From Deltaproteobacteria bacterium (GTDB lineage Bacteria > Desulfobacterota > Syntrophia > Syntrophales > UBA2210): a stretch of 49,978 bases of DNA. Position numbers and translations under genes: made by a program. The stretch is taken from NCBI GenBank assembly GCA_026388515.1, contig JAPLJO010000076.1, positions 1-49,978 on the forward strand, in the 5' to 3' direction. Below are positions 15,860-23,871 of this stretch, piece after piece (position 1 is the first letter of the stretch; each line of letters begins with the position of its first letter). The notes under the pieces were generated by a model. It saw only the letters and a program-made list of their open reading frames with translations. It did not search any database and was not told the DNA's origin.

Positions 15860-16903
15860 ATGAAAAAGCTGGTTATTGCATCAACGGGAAAGAATGCGGG
15901 GAAAACGAGCATTATCGCGGGACTCGCCAAGGTCCTGGACAGGGGATTCACCTATCTCAAGCCCTTCGGCGATAAGCTCTATTTCAGGAAGAAGGTGCTC
16001 TGGGACCATGATGCCGTCCTGATGACTGCCATATTTGGAATCGACGAGAATCCCGAGTATCTCAGCGTCGGATTCAATCACAGAAAAATCAGGTATCTCT
16101 ATGACGAGACATCGATACGGGAAAAACTGAATTCCATGATCTGCGATGTATCCGGAGGGAAAGAAATCATCTTCGTCGAGTGCGGTGAGGATCTCGCCTG
16201 CGGCGCCTTCGCGTGGCTCGATGCAGTCTCGATAACCCGCGCGATAGAAGGCGAACTTGTCGTGGTGACGGGCGGTGACGACGAGTCCATCATGGATGAC
16301 CTCACGTTCCTGGGCGGGCACGTGAAGCTGCCGGAAGGCATGTTCAGGGGAGTGATTGTCAACAAGGTGGAGAACCTTGAGGATTTCAGGAGCATCTGCA
16401 CCGGCCCCATAGGGGACATGGGTCTCGATATGCTGGGCGTTATTCCCTTCGAGAGCGGGTTGACGTATCTCACCGGCCGTGTTGTGGCGGAGCGTCTCTT
16501 TGCAAAAATCATCGCAGGTGAACAGGGGCTGGATAACCCCGTGAGAGGCATCTTCATCGCCGCCATGACCGCGCATGCCCTTCAGGAGAGTCCCGCCTTC
16601 AAGAAAGAACGCGACAAGCTTGTCATTACCGCGGGCGACAGGAACGACCTCATCATCGCCGCCATGGACAGCGCCACCTCCTGTATCGTGATCACGAATA
16701 ACATCATGCCCGCAACCCATGTCATATCGAAGGCCGATGAGCGGGGGATTCCCCTTGTCCTGGTCGCGGAAGATACCTTTCAGACGGCGGGGCAGATCGA
16801 GGGCATTGTGCCCACCGTGACGCCGCATGATACGCGGAAACTAGAGCTGCTTGCCGAACTTGTGAAGACGCATGTGGATGTGGCGAAACTGATGGCACCG
16901 TAA
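15860..16903 (+). CDS. P-loop (BioD-like) and DRTGG-domain protein
   Basis: The 347-residue protein begins with a BioD/Pta-type P-loop (VIASTGKNAGKTSIIAGLAK, residues 4-23) and later has a DRTGG-like domain (about 210-315: AMTAHALQ, LVITAGDRNDLIIAAM, GIPLVLVAEDTFQTAGQIEG). This is the regulatory N-terminal architecture of some phosphotransacetylases without the catalytic phosphate-acetyltransferase domain. Stand-alone versions occur near acyl-CoA genes, and a sensory or regulatory role is inferred. ATG at 15860 is preceded by AGGTGG at 15848-15853; the GTG at 15851 lies within that site. It follows the fused synthetase gene by 29 bases and converges with the CoA-transferase gene. Confidence 0.8.
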   Translation: MKKLVIASTGKNAGKTSIIAGLAKVLDRGFTYLKPFGDKLYFRKKVLWDHDAVLMTAIFGIDENPEYLSVGFNHRKIRYLYDETSIREKLNSMICDVSGGKEIIFVECGEDLACGAFAWLDAVSITRAIEGELVVVTGGDDESIMDDLTFLGGHVKLPEGMFRGVIVNKVENLEDFRSICTGPIGDMGLDMLGVIPFESGLTYLTGRVVAERLFAKIIAGEQGLDNPVRGIFIAAMTAHALQESPAFKKERDKLVITAGDRNDLIIAAMDSATSCIVITNNIMPATHVISKADERGIPLVLVAEDTFQTAGQIEGIVPTVTPHDTRKLELLAELVKTHVDVAKLMAP

Positions 16904-16955
16904 AAGGTCCATCTTCTGCCTTACGCCGGGATCGGGCATCCGGGCCCGGGGGGAT

Positions 16956-18848
16956 TTACCGGAATCCGCGGGCATCCTTTCCGTTGAGTTCCTTTTCAAA
17001 GGGTATCCTGATTTCGTAGACACCCTGTTCGAGATGGGTGGTCATGGGATATCCCGCCTTTGAAAACACCTTCATCATGCGATCATTCTGGGCGAGCACA
17101 TCCGCGGTAAATCCCTTGATATTCTTTTCCAGGGCAATCCTGATGAGGTATTTCAGAAGGAAGGACCCGATTCCCCTGTTCTGCCACTCGTTGTGCGTGG
17201 TGAAGGCGACTTCCGCAAAATTGGTGATGGGGTCCCTGAAGTAGCGCCCGATGGCGATAATCTGTTCCTTGCTCTCCGGCTCTTCTCTTCCGATAACACC
17301 CATAATGGCCATTTTATCCTGGTAGTCTATGGCTGCGAGCGGCATGGCGACCTTGTGGGAAAATGAGCTGAGGTGCGTGAAAAAACGTGTATACACGTCC
17401 TGCTTCGGCAGGGAATAGATGAGATCCTGAATCAACCGCTCATCCGTGGACTTCGCGGGGCGGAAGAAGAGCGGCTCACCTTTCTTGTCGGTGAAGGTGG
17501 TTTCATATTCCTTCGGGTAGAGCACCGCGGGAAGAATCTGATCCTTGAACACGTACCCCTGTTTTTTCGCCGCACTCAGCAGTTCCTCGCGGAAGTCCGG
17601 GTGTGCGATATTGATGAGCGCCATCGCCCTTTCCCTGATTGATTTGCCGTGGATATAGGCGACGCCGTACTCGGTGACCACATAATGCACGTCACCCCGC
17701 GTGACCACCACGCCGCTCCCCTGGTCCAGGTAGGGAACGATCCGCGACTTCGTGCCGTCATCCGTGGTGGAAGGGAGCGTCATGATTGACTTGCCGTGGC
17801 GGGACATGGCGGCGCCCCGGACAAAATCAACCTGACCCCCGATGCCGCTGTAAAACTGGAATCCCACGGAATCGGAGCAGACCTGGCCGGTGAGATCGAC
17901 GGTGAGGGCGGCGTTTATCGAGACCATCTTGTCGTTCTGGGCGATTATGTTCGGATTATTGACATAGCTGCACGGCCTGAATTCAAAGAGCGGATTGTCG
18001 TGAATATAGTCAAAGAGCCGGGTGGTTCCTATGCAGAAACTCGTCACGATTTTGCCGGGATTCAGGGTTTTTTTCCCGCAGGTGATTATCCCCGCCTCGA
18101 CGAGGTTGATGATTCCCTCGGTGAGCGCTTCCGTGTGAATGCCCAGGTCCCTTTTTTCTTTCAGGTAGCGGAACACGGAATTGGGGATACGTCCCACGCC
18201 CGTCTGGATGGTGGATTCGTTTTCTATGAGTTCGGCAATGTACTGGCAGATGTTCTTTTCCAGATCACCGAGGGGTTTCGGAATGAATTCCAGGAGCGGT
18301 GCGTCGTTTTCAACAAAGGCATGTATCCGGCTCACGTGGATGAAGCTGTCGCCGTGGGTACGCGGCATGTGGGGATTCACTTCGGCAATGATGTAGCGGG
18401 CCGTGTCGGCGGCGGTTTTGGTGATGTCCACCGAGACACCGAGGCTTACATACCCGTTTTTATCCGGCGGCGATACGGTGATGAGCGCCACGTCGATGTG
18501 CATCCTGTTCCGTATCATCAGGAGGGGCACCTCGGATAAAAATATCGGCGTATAGTCCGCCTTTCCCTCCCTGATGGCGCTCCGGGTATTCGCGCCGATG
18601 AAGAGGGCGTTGTGACGGAAATGGCTGTCGTACCGCTCATCGGCGTAGGGCGTGTTTCCGAGGTCGAGGAAGTGGATTATTTCCGTGTCGGCGAGTTTCG
18701 GCGCGATGTCGATGAGTGTCTTCACCAGAAGCTGCGGCTCGCCGCAGGCCGAGCCTATGAAAACCCTGCCGCCCTTGGGTATCATCTGGAGCGCCGCTTC
18801 CGGCGTGGTAAGCCGTTCTCTGTATGTTTTTTCCCAGTCAAGAATCAT
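16956..18848 (-). CDS. Acetyl-CoA hydrolase/transferase fused to GNAT domain
   Basis: Residues 1-440 are a class I CoA-transferase of the acetyl-CoA hydrolase/4-hydroxybutyrate CoA-transferase family: PKGGRVFIGSACGEP, SPPDKNGYVSLG, SGIGGQVDFVRGA and VVTEYGVAYIHGKSIRERA. Residues about 465-630 are a GNAT acetyltransferase with the acetyl-CoA site VAFTTHNEWQNRGIGSFLL. The two halves could move CoA between carboxylates and acetylate a protein in response to acetyl-CoA. ATG at 18848 follows an AGGGG-type ribosome site and starts the conserved region, so the upstream in-frame ATG at 18905 is unlikely. The gene converges with the P-loop/DRTGG gene; a CCGGGCCCGG palindrome at 16940-16949 lies in the short gap. 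Confidence 0.9.
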   Translation of the reverse strand: MILDWEKTYRERLTTPEAALQMIPKGGRVFIGSACGEPQLLVKTLIDIAPKLADTEIIHFLDLGNTPYADERYDSHFRHNALFIGANTRSAIREGKADYTPIFLSEVPLLMIRNRMHIDVALITVSPPDKNGYVSLGVSVDITKTAADTARYIIAEVNPHMPRTHGDSFIHVSRIHAFVENDAPLLEFIPKPLGDLEKNICQYIAELIENESTIQTGVGRIPNSVFRYLKEKRDLGIHTEALTEGIINLVEAGIITCGKKTLNPGKIVTSFCIGTTRLFDYIHDNPLFEFRPCSYVNNPNIIAQNDKMVSINAALTVDLTGQVCSDSVGFQFYSGIGGQVDFVRGAAMSRHGKSIMTLPSTTDDGTKSRIVPYLDQGSGVVVTRGDVHYVVTEYGVAYIHGKSIRERAMALINIAHPDFREELLSAAKKQGYVFKDQILPAVLYPKEYETTFTDKKGEPLFFRPAKSTDERLIQDLIYSLPKQDVYTRFFTHLSSFSHKVAMPLAAIDYQDKMAIMGVIGREEPESKEQIIAIGRYFRDPITNFAEVAFTTHNEWQNRGIGSFLLKYLIRIALEKNIKGFTADVLAQNDRMMKVFSKAGYPMTTHLEQGVYEIRIPFEKELNGKDARGFR

Positions 18849-18943
18849 TGTGCCGCCCCTTTCCCTCCTGGTCTCGCGCGGGTCGATTGTTTTGTAACAC
18901 GGCAATAGGAATTCTTCAAGGTGGCTTCTGGTGAGGCCGAAAG

Positions 18944-19125
18944 GACCCGCAGCTCTTTTGAGTAGTCAATCACAAGCACTTTTTGCGAATAAATCAAGGC
19001 GCAGCGGAGGAAAGCGTTTTCAACTGTCTGAACACCGACGGAGTCGGGGCGAGTTTTGAAAACGCCCGCAGCGAGCCGTAGATTTATCAAAAAGCTGCTT
19101 GGACGACGAAAAAGAGCTGCGGGTC
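18944..19125. repeat. 182-bp palindromic (MITE-like) element
   Basis: The ends are a perfect 16-base inverted repeat, GACCCGCAGCTCTTTT (18944-18959) and its complement (19110-19125). Matching continues inward: AAGCACTTTTTGCGAATAAATC near 18975 pairs with most of GATTTATCAAAAAGCTGCTT near 19081-19100, and GCGTTTTCAA pairs with TTGAAAACGC about 19015-19060. The whole would fold into one long cruciform or hairpin. The element fills most of the gap between the CoA-transferase gene and the next gene. The motif GCACTTTTTGC is shared with the palindrome at 31086-31190. No ORF is inside. Confidence 0.8.
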
Positions 19126-19190
19126 AAGGATGAATCCTCTGGGAGGTGGATTAAAATTCGCAATCGGTTATAATGATGGCATGTGCAGGT

Positions 19191-20363
19191 ATGAAAAATA
19201 CTTTCAATACGTGGTGTGGAACTGTGCCGAATAAAAAACTTCTGATTCGAAAGTGCGGTATTCTTGCAGTCTGCCTTCTCCTTACCGCATGTGGTGTCTG
19301 CCGGGTTCCCCCGGCATCGGAGGAATCGGGCCGGTGCACGCTTGCCGCAGAACCCTGGCCCGCGGCAGACCGCCTTTTCCGGGAAGATCCCTGCTGGCTG
19401 GGCGGCGACGGCGCCACCTCGGTGGACCTCGGTGAGGGAAGGGTGCTCTGGCTTTTCGGGGACAGCTTTGTGTGCCGGGACCGGCCGTGCAGTCGGCGTG
19501 ACGCCATCATTGTCCGCAACAGCGTGGCCATCCAGTCGGGGTATGATCCCGCGTCGGCCACGATTACTTTTTACCATGGTTCTGAAGACGATATGCCCGC
19601 CTCTTTTTTCCCTGAGCGCGACGATGACTGGTTCTGGCCGGGGGGTGGTGTGCTGGTGGAGGGCAGACTCATCATCTTTCTCATGGAAATTCGTGGTGCC
19701 GACAATGAACTCGGCTTCGATGCGGCAGGATGGACCGCCGTCATTGTGGAAAACCCCCGCATGCCGCCGGGCGCATGGCGCTTTACCGAAGCGAGGGTCT
19801 CACCCAATGCATACGGCGTTATTATAGGTTCCGCTACCGTCCTCAGGGAAGGGGACTACCTGTACTCCTTCGGCGTTCATACAAAGACACATGACGTCTT
19901 TCTTGTCCGCTGGCCGGTCTCCTCGGCCGTTTCGGGAGATCTCTCACAGCCCGAGTGGTGGACCGGAATTGACGGCGGATGGATGCAAGAGAAACTGTTG
20001 AGGGACCTGCCCGCCCCTCTCTTTTCCGGCGGCCAGATCGAATTCACCGTTCACCGGGAGCCGCGGTGCGGGCGGTATATTCAGATCCAGACAAAATCGC
20101 TTACCGATCCTTCCCTGACAGTCCGGCTCGCGGCCAAGATAACCGGCCCCTGGTCTTCGGCGGACACGTTCTACACGCCCATAGAGGCGGGAAAGCCGGG
20201 GCTCCTCGTGTATGCCGGCGAGGCGCAGCCCGCGCTTTCGGGCGCCGACATGGTCTTTACCTACAACGTCAACACCATCGATATGGAGCGGCTTTTCGAT
20301 GATGCTGGTATTTACTATCCCTTTTTTCTGAAAGGGACTCTGCACAGAGCGGAGATGCCGTGA
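19191..20363 (+). CDS. Putative lipoprotein, DUF4185-like beta-propeller
   Basis: The protein carries a lipoprotein signal ending LLLTAC|G (C at about residue 34). The rest is beta-rich and repetitive, with W/F-G-D motifs such as GEGRVLWLFGDSFV, RNSVAIQSGYD, FWPGGGVLVEGRLIIFLM and LYSFGVHTKTHDVFLVRW. This resembles DUF4185/five-bladed propeller lipoproteins related to carbohydrate-active enzymes; the assignment is tentative and no catalytic residue was identified. Starts at ATG 19191 and GTG 19224 are both possible; the GTG gives a more standard 23-residue signal but a weaker codon, and neither has a clear ribosome site. Function unknown. Confidence 0.7.
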   Translation: MKNTFNTWCGTVPNKKLLIRKCGILAVCLLLTACGVCRVPPASEESGRCTLAAEPWPAADRLFREDPCWLGGDGATSVDLGEGRVLWLFGDSFVCRDRPCSRRDAIIVRNSVAIQSGYDPASATITFYHGSEDDMPASFFPERDDDWFWPGGGVLVEGRLIIFLMEIRGADNELGFDAAGWTAVIVENPRMPPGAWRFTEARVSPNAYGVIIGSATVLREGDYLYSFGVHTKTHDVFLVRWPVSSAVSGDLSQPEWWTGIDGGWMQEKLLRDLPAPLFSGGQIEFTVHREPRCGRYIQIQTKSLTDPSLTVRLAAKITGPWSSADTFYTPIEAGKPGLLVYAGEAQPALSGADMVFTYNVNTIDMERLFDDAGIYYPFFLKGTLHRAEMP

Positions 20364-20418
20364 ATATGAAGCGCGTGACGATTCTGAAAGAGACCGGGGC
20401 GGATCCCGGTCCCGTGGC

Positions 20419-21309
20419 ATGAAGAAGTTTAGAATGAAAAACATCGTCCCGCAAAAGAAGGCCGGTTCTTCAACGAATGCAAACGTCACGCTCAACACTC
20501 ATGAGATCAGCACATTAAGAAAGACTGTCTACGGGCACTTCCGGCGGCACCGGAGGGACCTGCCCTGGCGGCGGACTGAAGATCCCTTTCATATTCTGGT
20601 CTCGGAGGTCATGCTTCAGCAGACCCAGGTGCCCCGCGTCCTTGAAAAATATGCCGCCTTTATTGAGACGTTTCCTGATGCCAGGACGCTCGCGCGGGCG
20701 CCGCTTCACCGTGTCATGAAACTCTGGCAGGGACTCGGCTACAACCGACGTGCCGCCGCGCTCAAAAGGGCGGCGTTCGTCATAGTGAATGACTGCGGCG
20801 GCGTGGTCCCCCGTAGCGAGGAAACACTGGTTTCACTCCCCGGCATCGGGAGAGCCACGGCATGTGCGATTCGCGCCTTTGCCTTCAACGAACCCGTGGT
20901 CTTCATCGAAACCAATATCAGGGCCGTCTTCATTCACCATTTTTTCCAGGGCGAGGAGGAAGTATCCGATGACCGGATACTTCCTCTCGTCACGGCCACG
21001 CTGGACAGACGAAATCCCCGCCGCTGGTACAGTGCCCTCATGGATTACGGGAGTGCACTGAAAAAGACTGGAACCAATCCCTCCCGAAGAAGCTCCCACT
21101 ACCGCCGCCAGACGCCCTTCGAAGGCTCGAACCGGCAGGTAAGGGGCGCCATAGTGAAGGCGCTCGTGAAGAAACGCGGAATCGAAGAGAGGGAACTCGT
21201 GAAAGAAACGGGCTTCGCCACCGCCCTCGTGCGAAGCAATCTCGACGCGATGGAACGGGAAAGGATGGTGGTGAGAAGAGGGGGACGGGTGAAGCTGGGG
21301 CAGGGGTAA
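20419..21309 (+). CDS. MutY-like adenine glycosylase without Fe-S cluster
   Basis: The protein is an HhH-GPD DNA glycosylase that would remove adenine opposite 8-oxoguanine. The MutY start (YGHFRRHRRDLPWRRTEDPFHILVSEVMLQQTQVPRV) includes the catalytic glutamate in SEVMLQQT. The helix-hairpin-helix LPGIGRATACAIRAFAF follows. Where MutY/Nth have the catalytic aspartate (as in VDTNV or LDGNV), this protein has FIETNIRAVF, a glutamate. The four-cysteine Fe-S motif is absent and is replaced by DYGSALKKTGTNPSRRSSHYRRQTPFEGSNRQVRG. The C-terminus is a winged-helix-like domain, not the NUDIX-like 8-oxoG sensor. Cluster-less MutY relatives are known. The ATG at 20419 is one of two close candidates (also 20434). 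Confidence 0.82.
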   Translation: MKKFRMKNIVPQKKAGSSTNANVTLNTHEISTLRKTVYGHFRRHRRDLPWRRTEDPFHILVSEVMLQQTQVPRVLEKYAAFIETFPDARTLARAPLHRVMKLWQGLGYNRRAAALKRAAFVIVNDCGGVVPRSEETLVSLPGIGRATACAIRAFAFNEPVVFIETNIRAVFIHHFFQGEEEVSDDRILPLVTATLDRRNPRRWYSALMDYGSALKKTGTNPSRRSSHYRRQTPFEGSNRQVRGAIVKALVKKRGIEERELVKETGFATALVRSNLDAMERERMVVRRGGRVKLGQG

Positions 21310-21421
21310 GGGTGCACACATGAGTGCGCCCCACCTATTTCAACCCGAATACGAGAAATCAGCGACTTCTTTTTCAAAAAAAAGTTCTCAACCGGCAGTG
21401 TAACGAGGGGGGGAGAGGAGG

Positions 21422-21443
21422 GTACGATTTGGATCGTACTTTT
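21422..21443 (+). terminator. Weak hairpin with T-run
   Basis: GTACGAT (21422-21428), loop TTGG, then ATCGTAC (21433-21439) and TTTT. It lies between the convergent glycosylase and acyl-CoA dehydrogenase genes and could end the plus-strand transcript. The stem is AT-rich and the T-run is short. Confidence 0.35.
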
Positions 21444-21522
21444 GGATCGCTACAGCCACCGGTCAAGAACTATCCGGTCAAATTCCCCGCCCGTTTAACA
21501 TGCGGGGAATGTATGTTTGTTT

Positions 21523-22674
21523 TTACAGCCCCATGTAGCGGCTGATGATAAGAAGCATTATTTCAGATGTTCCCGCGTATATGGTCTGTACCCGGGCATC
21601 TCTGAAAATCCGGGAGATGGGATATTCCTCCATGTACCCGTAGCCGCCGTGAAACTGTACGCACCTCCCTACCATACTATTCAGCATTTCTGCAATCCAA
21701 TATTTTGCCATGGACGCCTTTTTTACGATTTCCTTTCCTTCCATGTGGTCAATGACGAGGCTCTCGAGGAAGGTCCTTCCTATCTCCACTTCGGTGGCGA
21801 TTTTCGCCATCTCGAAGGCGATATACTGAAACTTGCTGATGGGTCTTCCGAAAGCCTCGCGGCTTTTCGTATAGTCAATGGTGACTTTCAGCGCCTCTTC
21901 CGCCGATACCTGGCTCATCATGGCGGAGATGATTCGTTCCTGCTGGAGCTTTTCCATGAGGTAGTAGAAGCCGTGCCCCTCCTTTCCGAGCAGGTTTCCC
22001 ACGGGCACCCGGCAGTCGACAAAAGCCATTTCCGCCGTATCCTGTGAGAGGAGACCCACCTTGTGCAGTTTTTTACCGCGTTCGAATCCCGGCGTGTCGG
22101 ATTCGACGACGATGAGTGATATTCCCGTGTAGGGAGGGTCGGCCTTGGGATTTGTCTGGGCCGCCACCACGATGAGATTGCACAAAAGTCCGTTCGAGAT
22201 AAAGGTTTTCTGGCCGTTGATGATGTAATGGTCGCCGTCCCTGACCGCGGTCGTTCTGATGGCCGAAAGATCGGAACCGGTGCCCGGTTCGGTCATTGCA
22301 ACCGCGGTGATGTAATCACCGGTGACACAGCCGGGAAGCCAGCGTTTTTTCTGCTCCTCCGCACCGTAGCTGTTGATATAGGGCACGACAATATCGGAAT
22401 GCAGGGGAAAGGCGAACCCGCTGCACCCGGTGGCTGCAATTTCTTCTATGGCGATGAGCGAGAAGAGAAAATCAGCTCCCACACCGCCGTGCTCTTCGGG
22501 AAGCCAGGGGCACAGAAATCCCTGATCCCCGAATTTCTTCCAGGTTTCCCGCGGGACCACTCCCGCCTTCTCCCATTCTTCGACATGGGGAGTGACTTCC
22601 TTTTCAAAGAATTTTTTGATTGACTGCCGGTAGATGGTGTGTTCCTGCGTGTAGTGCTTTTCCAGAAGCGACAT
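21523..22674 (-). CDS. Acyl-CoA dehydrogenase
   Basis: This 383-residue FAD enzyme oxidises acyl-CoA to trans-2-enoyl-CoA and passes electrons to ETF. Family motifs include FLCPWLPEEHGGVGADF, VAMTEPGTGSDLSAIRTTA (flavin/substrate loop), REAFGRPISKFQ and QFHGGYGYMEEYPISRIFRDARVQTIYAGTSEIM. The C-terminal glutamate of short- and medium-chain enzymes (YEGT) is Ala here (YAGT). As in long-chain and isovaleryl-CoA dehydrogenases, the base is probably the glutamate of LQQERI, near residue 230. The ATG has a strong AAGGAGGGG ribosome site. It is monocistronic. Chain-length or branched-chain specificity is not determined. Confidence 0.93.
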   Translation of the reverse strand: MSLLEKHYTQEHTIYRQSIKKFFEKEVTPHVEEWEKAGVVPRETWKKFGDQGFLCPWLPEEHGGVGADFLFSLIAIEEIAATGCSGFAFPLHSDIVVPYINSYGAEEQKKRWLPGCVTGDYITAVAMTEPGTGSDLSAIRTTAVRDGDHYIINGQKTFISNGLLCNLIVVAAQTNPKADPPYTGISLIVVESDTPGFERGKKLHKVGLLSQDTAEMAFVDCRVPVGNLLGKEGHGFYYLMEKLQQERIISAMMSQVSAEEALKVTIDYTKSREAFGRPISKFQYIAFEMAKIATEVEIGRTFLESLVIDHMEGKEIVKKASMAKYWIAEMLNSMVGRCVQFHGGYGYMEEYPISRIFRDARVQTIYAGTSEIMLLIISRYMGL

Positions 22675-22776
22675 GAGACCCCTCCTTTGCGTTACGCTGC
22701 ACGTGGCGCGTCATTCGGGCCCTTTCCATATGATAAATGGGAATCGGGTGCAAGGAGAAAGAAGGGAATCCCCGTG

Positions 22777-22805
22777 TTGACTTAGCGGGATATATCGGAT
22801 AAAAA
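22777..22805 (+). promoter_or_regulatory. Sigma70-type promoter for the FGE-fold lipoprotein
   Basis: TTGACT (22777-22782) and TAAAAA (22800-22805) are 17 bases apart, 38 bases before the gene's ATG. AAGGAGGG follows at about 22826. The match is 5/6 and 4/6 to consensus. Confidence 0.5.
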
Positions 22806-22842
22806 CTATCATACCATGCATTGAGAAGGAGGGATTTTGACG

Positions 22843-23670
22843 ATGAAACGAAACACCTGTCGTCTCATCTCGGTCGTCATTGTGGTTCTTCTTATTCTCA
22901 CCGGCTGCTTCTTTTTTAAAAAAGCCCCGCTGCCTGATTCGTCGAATCCGTCTTTTGTCAACACTGTCGGCATGAGCTTTGTCCTTATCCCGGCCGCCCC
23001 CTTCTACATCATGGGAAGCCGCCTGGAGGAGGCGGAGAGGTCCGGTGAAGAGGCGCAGTACAAGGTCGTCATGGAAAGACCCTTCTATATGCAGACGACA
23101 GAGGTGACGCAGGACCAGTGGAACGAAGTGATGGGTACGAAACCGTCCTTTTTCAGGAAATGCGGTGGTACATGCCCCGTTGAACAGGTGTCATGGAATG
23201 AGGTACAGCAGTTCATAGAAAAACTGAACACAATGGAAAATACGAAAAAGTACCGCCTCCCCACGGAAGCGGAGTGGGAATATGCCTGCCGGGCGGGAAC
23301 GACAACCCCCTTCTCTACGGGTGCCTGCATCGGCGCCGATCAGGCAAATTACAACGGAAATTATTCTTTTGCCGGGTGTGCGCCGGGTGACTATAAAAAC
23401 GAGACCGTCAGCACCGGAGGCATGGCGCCGAATCCCTGGGGGCTCTATGACATGCATGGAAATGTCTATGAGTGGTGCCAGGACTGGAAGGGCCCCTATG
23501 CCGGCAAAAACACCACGAACCCGGAGGGACCTTCAAAAGGAACCGAACGGGTGATCCGCGGCGGGGCATGGAACAGCCAGGCATACCAGCTGCGGACGGC
23601 GGCCCGTGCCGGGTGTGCGCCGGCGAGCTACACGCCTTACATCGGGTTCAGACTTGTCAGTATCTACTGA
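22843..23670 (+). CDS. FGE/SUMF1-fold lipoprotein, probably non-catalytic
   Basis: A lipoprotein signal (VVLLILTGC|FF) is followed by a complete formylglycine-generating-enzyme-like domain: MSFVLIPAAPFYIMGS, MQTTEVTQDQWNEVMG, YRLPTEAEWEYACRAGT, NPWGLYDMHGNVYEWCQDW, VIRGGAWN and YIGFRLV. FGE enzymes convert a sulfatase cysteine to formylglycine with two copper-binding cysteines near the C-terminus. That place here reads QAYQLRTAARAGCAP, with only one cysteine and out of register, so a binding or structural role is more likely. No sulfatase gene is in the window. ATG at 22843 is chosen; the TTG at 22837 is too close to AAGGAGGG. Confidence 0.88.
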   Translation: MKRNTCRLISVVIVVLLILTGCFFFKKAPLPDSSNPSFVNTVGMSFVLIPAAPFYIMGSRLEEAERSGEEAQYKVVMERPFYMQTTEVTQDQWNEVMGTKPSFFRKCGGTCPVEQVSWNEVQQFIEKLNTMENTKKYRLPTEAEWEYACRAGTTTPFSTGACIGADQANYNGNYSFAGCAPGDYKNETVSTGGMAPNPWGLYDMHGNVYEWCQDWKGPYAGKNTTNPEGPSKGTERVIRGGAWNSQAYQLRTAARAGCAPASYTPYIGFRLVSIY

Positions 23671-23673
23671 CAG

Positions 23674-23697
23674 TGATGATGGCGTCGTACAAAGTCC
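23674..23697 (+). repeat. Dispersed repeat copy 1 (TGATGGCTTCGTAAAAAGTC family)
   Basis: The sequence TGATGGCGTCGTACAAAGTC (23677-23696) differs from the family consensus TGATGGCTTCGTAAAAAGTC at two positions. It begins 3 bases after the stop of the FGE-fold lipoprotein gene. Confidence 0.6.
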
Positions 23698-23735
23698 GCC
23701 TTCCGTCAATAATGCGTTTCCTTCAATCATTCTCA

Positions 23736-23871
23736 TCAGTAGGGTAAAAGTCCGGTGCCGCTGGCAGTGAATCTGCCGGTACAGTGCATGCGCCTTTCAT
23801 GCGCCGGGACGAAGCCGGTGCTCCCGCCTGAGCAGCCAGGGGCCGACCTGTCTGCCGGCCAGTGAGGGCTT
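23736..23871. other. GC-rich structured intergenic region, possible RNA
   Basis: No ORF is supported here. The DNA holds stem candidates GGCAG-TGAAT-CTGCC (about 23763-23778), a GCATGCGC/TCATGCGC repeat pair, and GGCCG...CGGCC (about 23841-23860). The tail AGCCAGGGGCCGACCTGTC loosely recalls the B12-box end of cobalamin riboswitches, and AGGGTAAAAGTCCGGTG loosely recalls their 5' part. There is no gene downstream on the plus strand for it to control, because the next gene is convergent, so this is not a firm call. Confidence 0.25.

Noticed and set aside
15881-16828. A 315-codon open frame antisense to the P-loop/DRTGG gene
   Set aside because: The plus-strand protein has a clear P-loop and DRTGG domain; the antisense product has no recognisable domain.
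17796-18539. A 247-codon plus-strand frame inside the CoA-transferase gene
   Set aside because: It lies fully within a well-supported minus-strand CoA-transferase-GNAT gene and shows no family motifs.
23700-23740. Hammerhead-ribozyme-like CTGATGAG and GGAAAC on the minus strand
   Set aside because: The stretch between the two core strings cannot form stem II and no stem I/III partners were found.
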